A stretch of DNA of 64,000 nucleotides from Polydactylus sextarius. Taxonomy: Eukaryota > Chordata > Actinopteri > Polynemidae. The stretch covers positions 10,260,629 to 10,324,628 of the forward strand of contig CM028910.1 of NCBI GenBank assembly GCA_016801845.1. The letters are read 5' to 3'. Below the pieces are notes generated by a model. That model was not told the origin of the DNA. It did no database searches and saw only the letters and a program-made list of their open reading frames with translations. How positions within the stretch are numbered: the stretch's first letter is position 1; each line of letters starts with the position of its first letter. Positions 38,660-51,700 of this stretch are shown in pieces. The position numbers and the translations under genes are program-made.

Positions 38660-41600
38660 TCAGGCAGTGGCGAGTGTAGGAGCAGCGCTGGCTACGGGGA
38701 GAGCAGCGGTGTCAGAGGGCGTGACCTCCATTAGGACGTCTCCCTCACTGTTGTCTCTGGCTTGGCCTAGACAGTAAGATTTGATTATTCAATGAGGTTT
38801 TATTGAAATTATAAAAAGAAAAGTGTATGCATCATTTTGAAACTGGATTCTATCATAAGTCCGGAGGCCTCTAAATGAACGAGACATGTTCAGGTTTTAG
38901 ATTCCCTCTCAAATGGAACAGTGAGATACAACTCACTGAGTGAACTTTAAATGAACTGAAGTATAAAGTCTTTCTTGATTTGAAGATACTTCCCAACAGG
39001 ATTGTGGTCAACTGATCAACTCTACAAAGGATTTGTGATGTCAACAAGCACATAAATTACTGATGCCTAACTATTCAAAGTAAGCTATGCCATCACTCAT
39101 TTACCTGTAGCTCATTTGTGTACGTCACCTGTTAAAACAGATGACGTTCGTCACTGACCTATTCCTTCACCACAGCTGGTTGACTTGACAATAGGTTGCA
39201 ACCATTGTTACATTTCTACATCTGTTCATTAGCAATGTGTGGTTGAGCAAACTCCTTTTAAAAAGTAATCACAATTCTGGGAAATATCAAGATTAAACAC
39301 CGACCATGGCGGTTTTCTTTTTTATTCTTCCTGTGAGACTCACCACTCTGCATGGAGACAATGACACAGTCTTCCTCATCATCCTCCTCTGTGTCAGCTT
39401 GAAAACCGTCTGCTTCCATTGCTTCCGTCTGGCAAGGACAGAGGAGTAAAGACGATTTGAGATATTAATAAGCTACACTAAATCATATTGTCGTACAGCG
39501 ATAATCTGTTTCATGACTGAAGCAGCCATAGAGCAAAAAAATGATTGGAAAAACTGTGCATCTACCTGCCCAGGATCGGTACATCTTTTCATGAACTTGG
39601 TGATGGACATGCTTCCTGTGCTCTTCCTTTTGCTGGACGATGAAGACGTGGAGGAGGTCTGAGGTGTAGTGGGAGAGTTTCCCTGAGAGCCCGTGGCTGC
39701 CTGGGGTTCTTCACAGGACTCTTCTCGAGCTCCTGTGGTGAGGTAGGTCCACTGGCAGGGCACTGGAAGAGCCTCCTGGCCAAAACGGGACAGGACCTCT
39801 GGGTGCGCATACCAGCAGCAGCGTCTGAAGGTCGAGCGCTTCTCATAAACAGCATTGGTCTTGATGAGGCGCCTTAGCTGTATTCTGGTCAACGTGAGTG
39901 GGAAAAAAAAGATTATTATTATCATTATCTATACATTTTTATCAGGATTGAGTTAGACAGACTTTGAGTAAGACAATTACCCCACTTCAGTAATTTAATA
40001 ATGTTACACATTAACACAAATATTGTTTCACCTGGTGGGAACGTTTTCCGCTGAGCTCTGTGGGCTGGACAGTTCAGGAGGTGACGGCGAGGAGGATGAC
40101 GTCTGCTGACGACAAAACTCCTGAAACTCAGTGATGATCACTTTGCTGCTGTTGACGTTGCCGTGCAGCAGAGGTAGCAGCTGACTTAGTACTGTAAGAA
40201 AAAGGATGTTTCCAGTTATTAGCAAAGCAATATCAATGTTTAAATTAGATCAAGACTCAATTGGAAATATCCAAAGTGGAACATTTAAGTTTAGCTTAAA
40301 GTTTAATTTCATCTAAACTGAAATAAACCTACATATATGTATTATTACTGATTTACAAATGGTTGTGTTGTAATTATTGAATTAGGAAATAAAAATCAAG
40401 TAAAACAAATCCCCTGACGCAGCATTAGAGGCTAACTTGTTAAAGAGAACCCACTTACATTGTGCTTCTCTCTGACACTTCTGTGACAGCTCCTCTGGGC
40501 TGAGGCTGTTATCTGCCTTGGGTAAAGGTTCAATCAGACACACAGCGTAAGGCTGGAAGAGCTCCATCCCAGCTCCTTCTCCCTCCCAGACGCAGCCTCT
40601 CACCACCGGCTCCAGCACCTTCATCTTCTTCTTAGTGGACATCAGCTCATCCCACTCCTTTGCTTTCAGTTTTTGACGCAATTTCTGCTTCTCTAAGTCG
40701 CCGCCTCCCTGGGAGGACACAAGTGTGCGTTAATATTGCTGCCAACAATTAAAAAAAAAAAAAAAGTTGTTAGATCTGTTAGATTAATTAGACACATTCA
40801 AGTTCATACCTCTTCTTCCAGTGCCCCCTCATCATCAGAAAGGTAACCATGAGGAACAAAGAAGCCGTCATCATCGTCATCATCTTCACCTCCTTCCTCC
40901 TCATCTTCCTGAAAATGATCAAGAGTTCAGGTTTTTTTTTCAAAGTACAATCAACTAGAAAAGATAAAATATACACTTAAGGGCTCTGTGGATCAGTTCA
41001 AGATACGCATGAGAAAAGGGAAAAAATGTGAGCATTGTTCCATCATTAGGAGGATCTTTTCCTTGTGCTATGTATGTGTATTGTCAATGCTCAATAAAAA
41101 TATTTAAAAAAAAATAAAAAATAAAAGTGCAAGTCCTATTTTTTATTACTGCTTTCCTCCTTGTTAGTCCTACATGATACTGACAATGAATTGAGTCTGC
41201 TGCCAAACCCCAGTCTAATCTATATGTATCTTAGCTTTATTATAATTTTACTTTGTTAAATGGCGAGAATGGAGAGAAACAGGAAACCTTCCTGAGATGG
41301 AAAAAAAACATGCTTTGAAAGGAATAATGTTCATCACATACAATCTGTAGATGCCAGCGTACCTACAGGTACTTGTGTCTTAAACTAAAACACTGAGCAT
41401 CGATGTCGATATACTATAAATAGATTGATTTATATAAATGTCAATATTTTCCCAACACATTCCCCGGTCACACTTACCCCTTCACTGTGCGACAGAGATT
41501 CTCCTGGTTCCTCTTCCTCCCATTCTTCATCACTGTCCACTTCATAGTCCAACACATCCTGTGGTGACAGAGCAGAGCCGTTAGTGTCAGAGCTATGTGG

Positions 41601-44600
41601 AATCAGTTCTTGGATCAAATACAAATATTGAACTAGAGCTAAATTCTGAAACGACAGAAAATGTAATCTGGTATCTCCGTTAACACACACACCAGCATTA
41701 CATTTAAATCTTACTGTCTAAAGACAATATAATCCGAATCATATATACTACGGCTACCACGAGGTGATGAGTACAATTTTTTTTTACCTTGTCTTGCCTG
41801 AGGGGGCAACGAGGCGAGATGTGTGTACTCTTCTTGCTCCAGGTGCCCCAGTACGCTGGACGGTAGTTCTCATGGAACTGCAAAAGCTTCATGGGTCCGT
41901 AACGTTTGCGGTCTGGCACGCCGTCTGGTTTAGGCCCCTCCACTGTTATACAGTCGCTGAGGAAAGAACAGGAATGGAGAGACGGAGGAAAAAAAAAAAA
42001 AAAAAAAAAAAATCAAGCTCAACATTTGTTTGTTATGACAGTAAACTGAATGTCTGGTTTCTTCTTTGTTGTTTGGATAGAACAAGAACCTTGTACCAGC
42101 TTTGAAGATTTCCTTTGCTTTGTAAGCCCTGTATAACTTTTTATCAGTATCAGACTGTGATGTACCCATAAAGATGTATAAATAAATATATTTAGACTCA
42201 CCTGAGGGCCTCTGATTGCCTGGGTTTGGTGGGTCCTGACTGACGCGGCTTTTGCCCGATCCAGTCTTGTAGTCCATTGAGGTTATTCACAGGGTTCAAC
42301 AAACATCGGTCAAGTTCCTCCAAAACAGAGTCCTCACACTGAACCCGGCACAGTGGTGCCAGAGCCATGTTTTCTTTTATCTCAAAAGGAGCAAACTTCC
42401 CACATGCAGCTGCAAGCGTCTGAAATGGACAAAAGAGACAAAAACAATTAGTTACATATTTTATACACATTAACGCAACTGAAGTGGCGGCACATTAAAT
42501 ATCAGTGGGCTGAGACTGAGTCAAAAAGTGTGGAATATTCTTACTGTCTGTGTCTTTACCAGCGCTCTATGAGTGCCTGTTAACTGTGCATGTGCTGGTA
42601 CTGGCTTCACTGACCAAGCACAAAATGTAAATCAACAATCACTAATGCAACCTGAGTATATAAAGGTTTATTGTACGTAAGTTGAAACATCATTCTGTTC
42701 TTTCTCATAAAGATACTAAAAATAAATTATTTGCAGAAGAGCACTGATATTTTTTAATAATTTATGAAAGTCCCACCCCCAAAAATCACCTAGTGCCACA
42801 GAAAGAAGATCATTCTGCAGGACACACTGGAGCAGAGGTTAATACCACATATAGAGCAAACATTGTAGTTATGAATAAAAGACATTTCTAGGGGTAAAAT
42901 TCATCCATGCAGCTGAAAAACAACAACCTCAAATGAAACCATGAAGTGGATGATTTACCAACCTTTGGTGCCTGCTGGATCTTGGGTTTCTGTAGAAACC
43001 GTGTAATTTCTGCTTTCTCAGCTTTGAGACGCTGCAAAAAGAAAAGACACTGGTCAACAAACGATTCAGTGAGATCTATCAAAGTCATGCTGATGCTCCG
43101 TCACGTAAACTTACATCTTTTTCTTCTTTCAACCGTTTCTCTTCTTCCTTCATTCGCTTCTCTTCTTCTTTTTTACGTTTTTCCTCCAACTTGGCCCTGA
43201 GGACAATTTTTGAACAAAATGTTTAGTACAAAGTCACCATCTCTGTTAAACAAGTTAAATCAAACAGACTTATGGCACTGAAACGTGTCAGGTGGATAAA
43301 GCTTAAGAAAAACAGGAACCGTGTGTTACTCACTCTAGCTTGGATTTCCTTAGTTCCTCTTTTGCTTTTAACCTCTCTGCTTTTTCCTTTTCTTCTTTCT
43401 CCTTCTTCTCTCGTTTCTCTCGCTCATCTTTTTCCTTTTTCTCCCGTTTTTCCCTTTCTCGTTCCTCCTTGAGTTTGCGAGCCTCTTCCTTCTTCTTCTC
43501 TTTTGCAGCTTTGGCCTCTTCCTTCTGCCGTTCCTTCTCCTGTCGCAAACGAAGTCTCTCCTCTTGTTCTTGTAGATTCTACAATTGCAAAAGCTCAGTC
43601 AAATATCCTTCTCTACTAGAATGACATTTAAAAAAGTGTAGAGTACAAGACATGCAACCCAAAATCAATATGGTTGTGTTTTGAAACCAACATCTAGAAG
43701 TCTTACCTTCAACGAGCGCCTTTTGACCTTCTTCTGATCTGCTGGTACCTTGGGAGTAGTCTTTGGCTCCTATGAGAAGCAAAAAAAAAAAGCAATTGAT
43801 AAATGCAACTGTCTTATGATCCTCTCAATGTTTTCTTTGTACAATTCATATTGGGACATATTACTGCAACAATACTGATACTGGACTTTATTTAATGCTA
43901 AGACTTAAATAACCCTAATGCTGTGTTGAGTTTGACAAAATGTCCTCTATAAATATCTACAATATTTCTGAATCAGAAATGTGACTACATGAATCAGCAA
44001 CGGTAATTGTAAGAATTAACAGATACCTAGAGTGAAAAAAGCAATAGGAAAATATCACCCTTTATATTTACTCAAGAATAACAAATACAAACCATCACAC
44101 TTTATATCACTGTACTGAACTTTTAATAATAATAATTTACTTTCTGTGTGATGAAACATCAAACAAATTCTTAAGAATACTGATTAATTCTGTGTCATAC
44201 TGATGTCACGCTACCCGATGTGAGATCAAACAAAAAGAAAATGAGGATGTGCGTACTGTAGGTGTGGTAGTGGGAGTAGGGTCGTCGGTCTTGGACTTCT
44301 CTGGTGAGCTTTCAGACATGGAGCTGACTGATGAAGCTGACAGCGTCGACTTATTTCCTAAACTTGAAACATCTGCAGACTCATTCTGCACCTCTGGCTC
44401 ACTGTCAGAATCCTGTGTCGTGTCAAGCTGTGAGGTCGAAGCCGTCCGATTCTCATCTTCATCCTCCACCTCTTCATCATCTTCGTCTTCTTCTTCGTCC
44501 TCCTCTTCCTCCTCCTCCTCATCATCGTCGTCATCGTTGACTACTACACAGTCTGAAGTGTGTGTTTTAGGAGTGTGATCAATGTTGCGAGATTTCTCAG

Positions 44601-45452
44601 AAGAGGCTGTTTCATCCTTGCCCTGATGCTTGTCTTCTGTTGGGAGGCACGGAGAGCCAGGAGCAGGTGCAACAAGGCGCTTTACAGAAGACAAAGAGTT
44701 TTCCTCAGTCAGATCTATAACCATGTTCTCATCTGAGGCTGCAGAGCACTTTCGGCTCAAGAACCCATCGAGTGGTCCCCGGCCATTTACTAAAGGTGGT
44801 CGGCTTTGCACAGAGGAATCATCATCATTTTCCCTGTCTGAAGGTTCAGGGCAGGCATGTGCACATGGGCGTTTAGGAGGTTGGTTTTCTTTAGGTTCAG
44901 GGTTTAAGCGTTTGAATGGGAGACGAGCTGCAAGTAGAAAACAAGGGAGAAAAAAAATAAAACTGTCACCATTACAGTTGTAGAAAAAAGACAAAAAGCT
45001 TTTGCAAAGTTCTTCAAAAAATATTGTCATAGAAGAAAAAAGTAATATTTTTTAACAAAGTCATATTCTAATAAAAACATATATTTAAATATTAATCTTA
45101 TATTTATATAACTAAAAGCCTGATTGAATTTCAATTTATGAATGTGTATGTTTATGGTATTAGAGCCCCATAATTTCAGCTACTTCTACTAAGTTAACGT
45201 AATAAACAGAACTGGGATCAATAAGTGAGAAAGAGCAGAAAGAATACACAAACGTGCAAATGTGAGTCATGATTACATTTGTAAAGTATTACAATTATCA
45301 ACTCACAACGCTTTGTCAACATATCAGATAATATCTTATTCTCACATTCAGTAGTGTCAACATTTGTGAGAAATAAAAAATAAATAATTAAATAAAACTT
45401 TGATCTTACCTTGTACGAGTTTCTTGGCATTGTTACGGGGCTTACAATCCAT
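38660..45452 (-). CDS. chaf1a: Chromatin assembly factor 1 subunit A (p150), complete
   Basis: The large subunit of CAF-1, which deposits H3-H4 on newly replicated DNA in the nucleus through PCNA. Fifteen coding exons, minus strand: 45452-45410, 44927-44257, 43769-43707, 43578-43334, 43196-43115, 43031-42963, 42419-42202, 41956-41788, 41558-41478, 40908-40810, 40708-40459, 40191-40032, 39884-39566, 39428-39344, 38766-38660. They total 2661 bases, 886 aa (human 956). Features in order: MDCK start and conserved ARLPFKRLN (15-23); SUMO-interaction motif VIDLTEE (84-90); an acidic run (145-173); the Lys/Glu/Arg-rich coiled KER region (about 255-370); PIP-like ITRFLQKP (377-384); FAPFEIKENM; YRPAYWGTWSKK; the acidic ED region starting YEVDSDEEWEEEE (525-537) and ending near 580; and the C-terminal winged helix (about 664-770) with LLPLLHGNVN and CCWYAHPEVL. 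All introns are GT-AG. It is divergent from SCAMP4 and convergent with UBXN6. Confidence 0.97.
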
Positions 45453-47170
45453 CCCTGAGAAGAACAAAAATATTGATACATCAGAAAATCACGTTGTCAA
45501 AAAGTCACATGAGCATAATTAACTGGCACTGAAACTGGTCAAAGACAAAGATGTGAATATTTATGGAAAATAAATGACAGATTTAACAAATGTTGCCAAC
45601 ATGTGTAGCAGATGAAAGGAAGTGATGACCACAATTGCAAATAAAACTTAAGACCTAACATAACTCATTTGCAGGACCATATTTTAACAACAACCTTGAT
45701 CACACAAATAAACAACTTCACTCAAACTCTTCTTGCTAAGGCTCCGCGACAACACATTTGTTTTATTACTGTAATAACCTCATGCCACCAAGTTAATGTG
45801 CGTCTCGTCACTACGTATTAATGTGAAACTATTTAACATCTACGTCCGGAAAGAAGTTATTTTAAGGTGTCGCTTTAACTGTCACAATAGTTTGTAGTGT
45901 CGAAGTACTAACGTCACAGTGTTACAATGAATGTAATGGTTGTGTTTGGTTTGCTCTCCCGCCAACCGGTGTATTGGTCGGTGCAGCAGGCCTGGTCGAG
46001 TCCACAGGGCAGGCACCTCACGGCTGTCAGGGACAGGGTCTGCCCGATCATAATAGCAAACTAAAAAAGACTCAACACAACTACAATGAATAGTTATAAC
46101 TCGATATGTTGCAGCCACATCGGGTTTTTTGACGTGTGAGATAGCGACGACAAAGGAGCAGCAGTAGAGGTGTTCACCTATGAGACCGGCTTTCATGTTT
46201 GGTGCTAACGTGAACCAGCTCACAGGGAGTTACCATGATTAGCTTGTCTGCTAACCTCACAATACCCCTGCTTAGCTAAGCTACAGGTTAGCACCAGGAC
46301 GAGCAACTTTGCCACTTGGTTTACACTTTTTAAAGACAATGTACCAAACTAGCAAAAGGGGAAACAATTAGATTTTGACACATATCTCATGATAAAGTAA
46401 CGTAATGTTTCTTATCTGACGTTTGCACAGTTGGCAAAGCTGTTTTCTCGTCGATGTGTTGCATTTCACTTGAACATAAATCTGACGTTATCCACACTCC
46501 CTCCAGTTGTCTGTGCTAGGCCAAACCATCAACTAAACTGAGCCTAAACAGCAACCAAGCTAGCTGTACACGGTTAGCTTTAATGTGTAGAAAAATCAAC
46601 GAGTTTCATATCAAGTCTTTTAATGTTTGTCTCATAGTTGTGACAACAGCTAATGTTAAGTGGTGTCGTCAAGAAAAACGAGTTTCTTAGCCTTAGTTAC
46701 TTAACCGAGGGTTTATTAGCAGACTGGTTTATTTTAAGCTAGGTTTAGAGTAATTAAGTTCTAGTAAAATTATACAGACGAGACTGTACATCAGCTACAT
46801 CATAATAATAAACATGTTGGCAGCCTGTTAGGCGTTTCACCAAGTCTGGTAGACACCGCACTAGTTATACCTCTTCTGCGGGGGGTCGATGCTGCGAAAT
46901 GTCCGTCCGATGGGTTTTCCGCCACCAACATCCCAACTACTGCTCCGGAGCTCCTCTCGTTTGCGATATTATCCGACAAAACGACTTCAAAACGACGACA
47001 CGGTTCGTGGGAAAATCAGAGAATGACTCCCTTAAAAACCAAATGCTATACTGCTATTTAAACGACATGTATATCTCATTTATTTCACATAAAACGTAAC
47101 GCATTCTCTTTCCGTATCTCCCACATACTCCTGTAGTACTTGCCTCGCGCTCCTCAGTCGGAATTGGCGG
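45453..47170 (-). other. CHAF1A 5' UTR and first intron
   Basis: The start-codon exon begins at 45454, two bases before the ATG, after a ttcttctcag acceptor, so at least one untranslated exon lies upstream. Two donors are plausible on the minus strand: AGAAGAG then gtataa (exon edge 46871) and GAGGCAA then gtacta (exon edge 47140). Human transcripts extend the protein at the N-terminus upstream of the MDCK methionine. I see no equivalent extension here because the leader in this exon is only two bases. No gene is seen within the intron. Confidence 0.5.
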
Positions 47171-47211
47171 GAGTGTGTCGCTTGCTTCAATAACCTTCTC
47201 TGATTGGTCGG
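47161..47211 (-). promoter_or_regulatory. CHAF1A promoter motifs: E2F-like and CCAAT
   Basis: ATTGGCGGGAG (47163-47173; CTCCCGCCAAT on the minus strand) matches an E2F-type site. TGATTGGTCGG (about 47201-47211) contains an inverted CCAAT box of NF-Y type. A second ATTGGCTG lies near 47503. E2F plus NF-Y is the usual arrangement for S-phase genes, which fits CAF-1. Motifs are direct; binding is inferred. Confidence 0.5.
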
Positions 47212-47970
47212 CGTCAAGTGACTGATCACCGCAGGATGCGTTTGATTTTTACAACTGTGCTCCGCTTTGCTCGGTGTAAACCGCGACGAAACAACTGTAA
47301 CGACACAAAGTCTTCGACTGATATGTGAACCTTAAACAGTTTATTATGAAGATAAAAATCCACGAGATAAATTTCACCAGCGTTCCTGTTTCACTTTATA
47401 TAAACACTTTACCCACCCGGGCCGGGACATCTTTTGCTATTTCCGAGACATTTCCGATGAATCTCAAAGGTCACGCCTTCTGTCAGATGATCCGGGCTTC
47501 ATGATTGGCTGAGGCGCTTGATTTTCACAAGTCAGAGTTGCCATATTGTGGGACAAAAAAAAAAAAAAAAAACGAAAGAAAGGAATCGTAATAAAATCTG
47601 CCGGCCAGTGGGGCTGGCGCTCTGTAGTTGTTTGTCTACTTCGTAGACATATATATATATATATATACCTTAAGGCACAGTGCACAAATTAATATTTGAT
47701 ATAAAAAAACAACAATTTAAGGACAATATTTTGACCTCTTTTGACATCTTCACCAATATCAGTTTTGTTGATAGCACACAAGTTGTCAAACTAAAAAAAA
47801 AATAAAATGAAAAGATGTTCAGTTATTTGCTCTAAAATGACCAGGACATGTCGTGATTTGTTAAGAAATTAAAGGATTTCCGGTCATTACCAGTCTATGA
47901 TTAGATAGATGGTATTTACAGTCCATGGGTGGGTTTTCATGCGGACTAGTGTCACGCGTCTCCCGTTTGC
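47212..47970. other. Spacer between divergent CHAF1A and SCAMP4 promoters
   Basis: No coding potential. It contains a poly-A run (47556-47573) and a short (TA)n at 47649-47667. Confidence 0.5.
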
Positions 47971-47978
47971 CGCTTACG

Positions 47979-48068
47979 TGAATTCTGGGATTTGTAGTTT
48001 TTTAGAGCTTCGAGCATGTTGAATATTAAACGCGTAGAACTACAAATGCAGCGGGGCGGCGCATGCGC
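47979..48068 (+). promoter_or_regulatory. SCAMP4 promoter: ZNF143-type site and NRF1 site
   Basis: On the minus strand ACTACAAATCCCAGAATTCAC (47978-47998) closely matches the ZNF143/THAP11 element ACTACAATTCCCAGAATGC. A second ACTACAAATGC half lies at about 48039-48049 on the plus strand. GCGCATGCGC (48059-48068) is a perfect palindromic NRF1 site. All lie just upstream of or within the probable SCAMP4 first exon. Confidence 0.65.
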
Positions 48069-48069
48069 A

Positions 48070-48740
48070 GTCTGTTCGATGAGTGTTGGAAAAGCGCATC
48101 CTGAATGATTCCGGGACCCCTGCAGTTGTCGACGGAAACGTAAGGAGATAAATGTTATTCCGATAAAATTGACATATCTGTATTATGTTTTATGTGAACT
48201 TGTTAGCAGCTAGCAGTCTTTTCTGCTCCGCGTTAAGTGCTAACCAGTGAGTTAAACGAAGCAACAGCGTAAGATATAGAGACAGTAAGCTAATCTGTGC
48301 TGCTGTCGGCGCTGCATAACACGTTTTAGCTGCTATGTACTGTATAATACCAGACGTAAAAGTTAATATATGATCATTTCACATAGCTACAGCTACAGAA
48401 AACTTCACGAGCAGGCGTTTTAGTATCAAAATTAGTGAACAGTTTGACCAAAGTTGCAATATGCAATCGAAAGAGAAAGCCCAGAAACCTGTAAAGAATT
48501 ATTAAAATTTACAAGTACATGATCGAGTTTCTACTTTGATTGATTGAAGATTAACATTACCATGCCAGTTGTGATCAATATTATTATTGTTTTTAATCAT
48601 ACAGTAAACAAGTAATGAAAATTACGTGTAGTTTAACACACACGCACAAATGAATAAAGTTGACCTGCCTATATCTGTGATACCCACTGATTTTGATTTC
48701 TGTATATTTTTATCATTTAGGGAAGAACTTGGATTTCAAA
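48070..48740 (+). other. SCAMP4 untranslated first exon and intron 1
   Basis: A donor GAAAC then gtaagg (exon edge 48139) ends a probable noncoding first exon. The next exon starts at 48721 after tatcatttag and carries 20 bases of leader before the ATG. The intron is only about 580 bases and carries no long open frame, so the ADAT3 gene that shares this position in mammals is not here. Confidence 0.6.
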
Positions 48741-51700
48741 ATGGCAGGTTTGTCATTTAATATCTATCTGTCTCCTCTGTGTTGTGAAAAAAATAAATAT
48801 AAAATAAGAAAACACTAATATCAGAATGATACTTTTCTTCTTGTTTTAGAGCGGGTGAATAACTTTCCACCCATACCAAAGTTCATGAAAATAAGACCAT
48901 GCTTTTACCAGAACATTGAAGAGGAAATACCTGCACCCTACCAACAGTTGGTGCACAGAGTCTACATGCTCTGGATGAGTAGGTGTTTTACGTACATATG
49001 TATGCCTATGTTTACAGCTTCGTGGGTTGTTGATTCATTCCTTCTCTTCTTCTTGTTTTTCTTCATCATATCCTCCCTCCTCGGTCAGTGTATTCGGGCA
49101 CGTTGTGTGTAAATGTGATCTCATGTATTGCTTGGTGGGCCGGCGGTGGAAATTCCATAGAGTTTGGCTTCTCCCTGCTCTGGCTCATCATCTTCAGCCC
49201 CTGCAGTTACACCTGCTGGTTCAGACCACTGTACAAAGCTTTCAGGTAAATCATATCTGGACATTTGTGTCCTAGTTCCTCGTTCTTGATTGTATGGCCA
49301 TGAGAAATAATACTATCAATGCAAACTGGGGTTAGGTTTTCAAGTCTTGGAAGTTGTTGCACATCCATCAGAGGTTATGTCAGAGTTTGTTAGTTGAGTG
49401 TTTAGATCTGAACCTAGAGGATTGCTGGTGAACTTTTTCGAAAAACTTTGACTCTGAAAATGATGAATAAATGCTCAGTTAGTAGATTTAAAATAGATAT
49501 TTTTAGTATGGATGTAACTACAGCCACTTTAAAAGCTGTGGGTGCAATGAGATTCAACTGATTCAACACAATTTGATAAAGTTTACTGACTTTAATCAGC
49601 AAGTTACTTTTTTATTTCTAACCCACCAGCTGATGGGTTAGTAATAAAAAATGAACCAAGTGGTGGATGTGAGAGAGCTGTGGTGAAAATTAAAAAAAAG
49701 GAAAAGTTCAAGTGATCAGGTAGAAAGTTGCTTGGATTCAAGAGCTAATTAACACCTTGATGTTGTGAGGGATGCAGGAGGAGATTAAAAAAAAATCACT
49801 GAGTTTTAGTGAACAGAAAGTAGCATGAAACAGGAAGACCACAGAGTAGAAATGTCAGTGGTTTGTGGCTTTTGACATAACTGGAGGGGAAAAAAAACCA
49901 AGCGTTTTTTAGCCAACTAAATGTGTTGTTCAAACAAAAGTCCCAATTTCTAATGACGTGATTGGCAGAAGTCACAAAATCTTTGCTGAAATAACCTTTT
50001 GGAGCTCTGTTTGACTTATAGTTTGAGTTTAATTTTGTTATGCTCATGATGGGGTGAGAGGACCTTTGAATAAAAAAGGTGACTGTATAAATGTTGTTAT
50101 CACTTAAAAAATATTAAGAATCTAATATTCAGGTTCATAAATGATTGTTTAGTTCAAAATTATCTTTTTATTTCATGATATGCACATGCTCACATCACAT
50201 TTACTGAGGATACATGGAACATTTTTTGTGGCTTGTTTGGTTTTATAAACCATGTTTCGTTGTGAGTTTGTTGTCTTTGACACACATTGGCATTCAGTAG
50301 GAGGGTGCAACATTGCATCAAAAGTAGGGTAATATAAGGCTTATTTATTTTCTACTGTATCAACCTTTTGTGTTTCTTACTTTTTTTTCCCCCTATGTGT
50401 TGTTCACAGGGCCGATAGTTCGTTCAACTTTATGGCCTTCTTCTTCATCTTCTTCCTCCAGTGTATCTTGGCCTTCATCCAGACTATAGGCATCACTGGT
50501 TGGGGAACATGGTGAGTTGATCAAACCAACTTTGAAGCCTGTTTGCGTGTTGCTTGCCAGATTTTTTTTTTTTTTTTTTTACCAGAGAATAGGTCAGGAG
50601 AGTTTCTATCAGATACTCGAGGCAAAACTGAAAGAAAATGTTGCTTTTAGTATTTTTCCATCAGACACATGCATTTGTTCACATCTGTTGAAATTATGGT
50701 AATAAGATAAATTTAACCAAACGAAACCATTATGTTACCACACAATGAGGTCGTTGATAACATGAGAACAGTATTGAGTAGTAACAAATTCGTCCACCAC
50801 CTGTTTTGATTATTTGCCAGTTGTGGCTTCAGTCTCTTGATGTTGAGTATAAATAGAGAATAAAAAGCTTTGGCTATAAGCTGAAGATTAGATGAGGCAA
50901 ACTTAATAGAAATGTCTCACAATTGTTTGTTGGAATGATATTTCTAAAACTCATACAAATCAGCTGAACTTATTTTTTAATTTCTTAATAATTGTTAACA
51001 ATTACATTCGATAAAATACTATTAGTTTAGGGTGGATCGTGTCCTTTTCATACCTTTATGGTCATATACTTGTATTTTTCAACACATTATAAAGTAAAGA
51101 GTGTTTTAAGGCCACATCCGTCTGTCACAGATGTAGTTAACATAATTCACAGATCATGTTGAAGGAAGTTTGTTTTTTTTTTTTTAAGTTGTGTAATATT
51201 TAACACAAACTGAAGGCAACCAGTAACTGAACATCTGCTTGAGATAACAACACTGTTCACTCGCAGGAAAATGCGTCACGATTAGTTGTCGTTGCATAAA
51301 TAATCAATGAGATGTTTGTCACTGCATCTGTTTCCTCACTGCTCACAGGCTCAGAGTCATTAGTAACGTTGTATTTATGTATTTTGTTTGTATTAAATCC
51401 ACTTTTTCTAATGACATACTATATGATGCACTAACCCATACTACTCCATCTCACTTTCACCAACACATCAAAGCGGCTGGATTGCAACAGTGACGTTTTT
51501 CCACTATAATGTGGGCTCCGCTATAGTGATGCTTATCACAACTCTGCTCTTCACTGTGGTGACTGCTTTAATGGTACTGGTGCTCCTCAAGGTGAGTGAA
51601 CACGTGCTGGAAACACACAGTCCTGATTGCAGTTTTTACTCTGCATGCTTATAAACCCACACAGACATTTGTCAACTGACATAAATATACATTATGAACT

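Noticed and set aside
41041..41125. AATAAAAATATTTAAAAAAAA stretch resembling a retrotransposon tail
   Set aside because: Too short and too simple to assign, and no coding remnant is present.
43340..43624. Plus-strand Phe/Ser-rich frame opposite CHAF1A
   Set aside because: Antisense shadow of the Lys/Glu-rich KER exon.
44249..44578. Plus-strand Ser-rich 109-codon frame opposite CHAF1A
   Set aside because: It is the antisense shadow of the acidic CHAF1A exon (GAA/GAT read backwards gives Ser).
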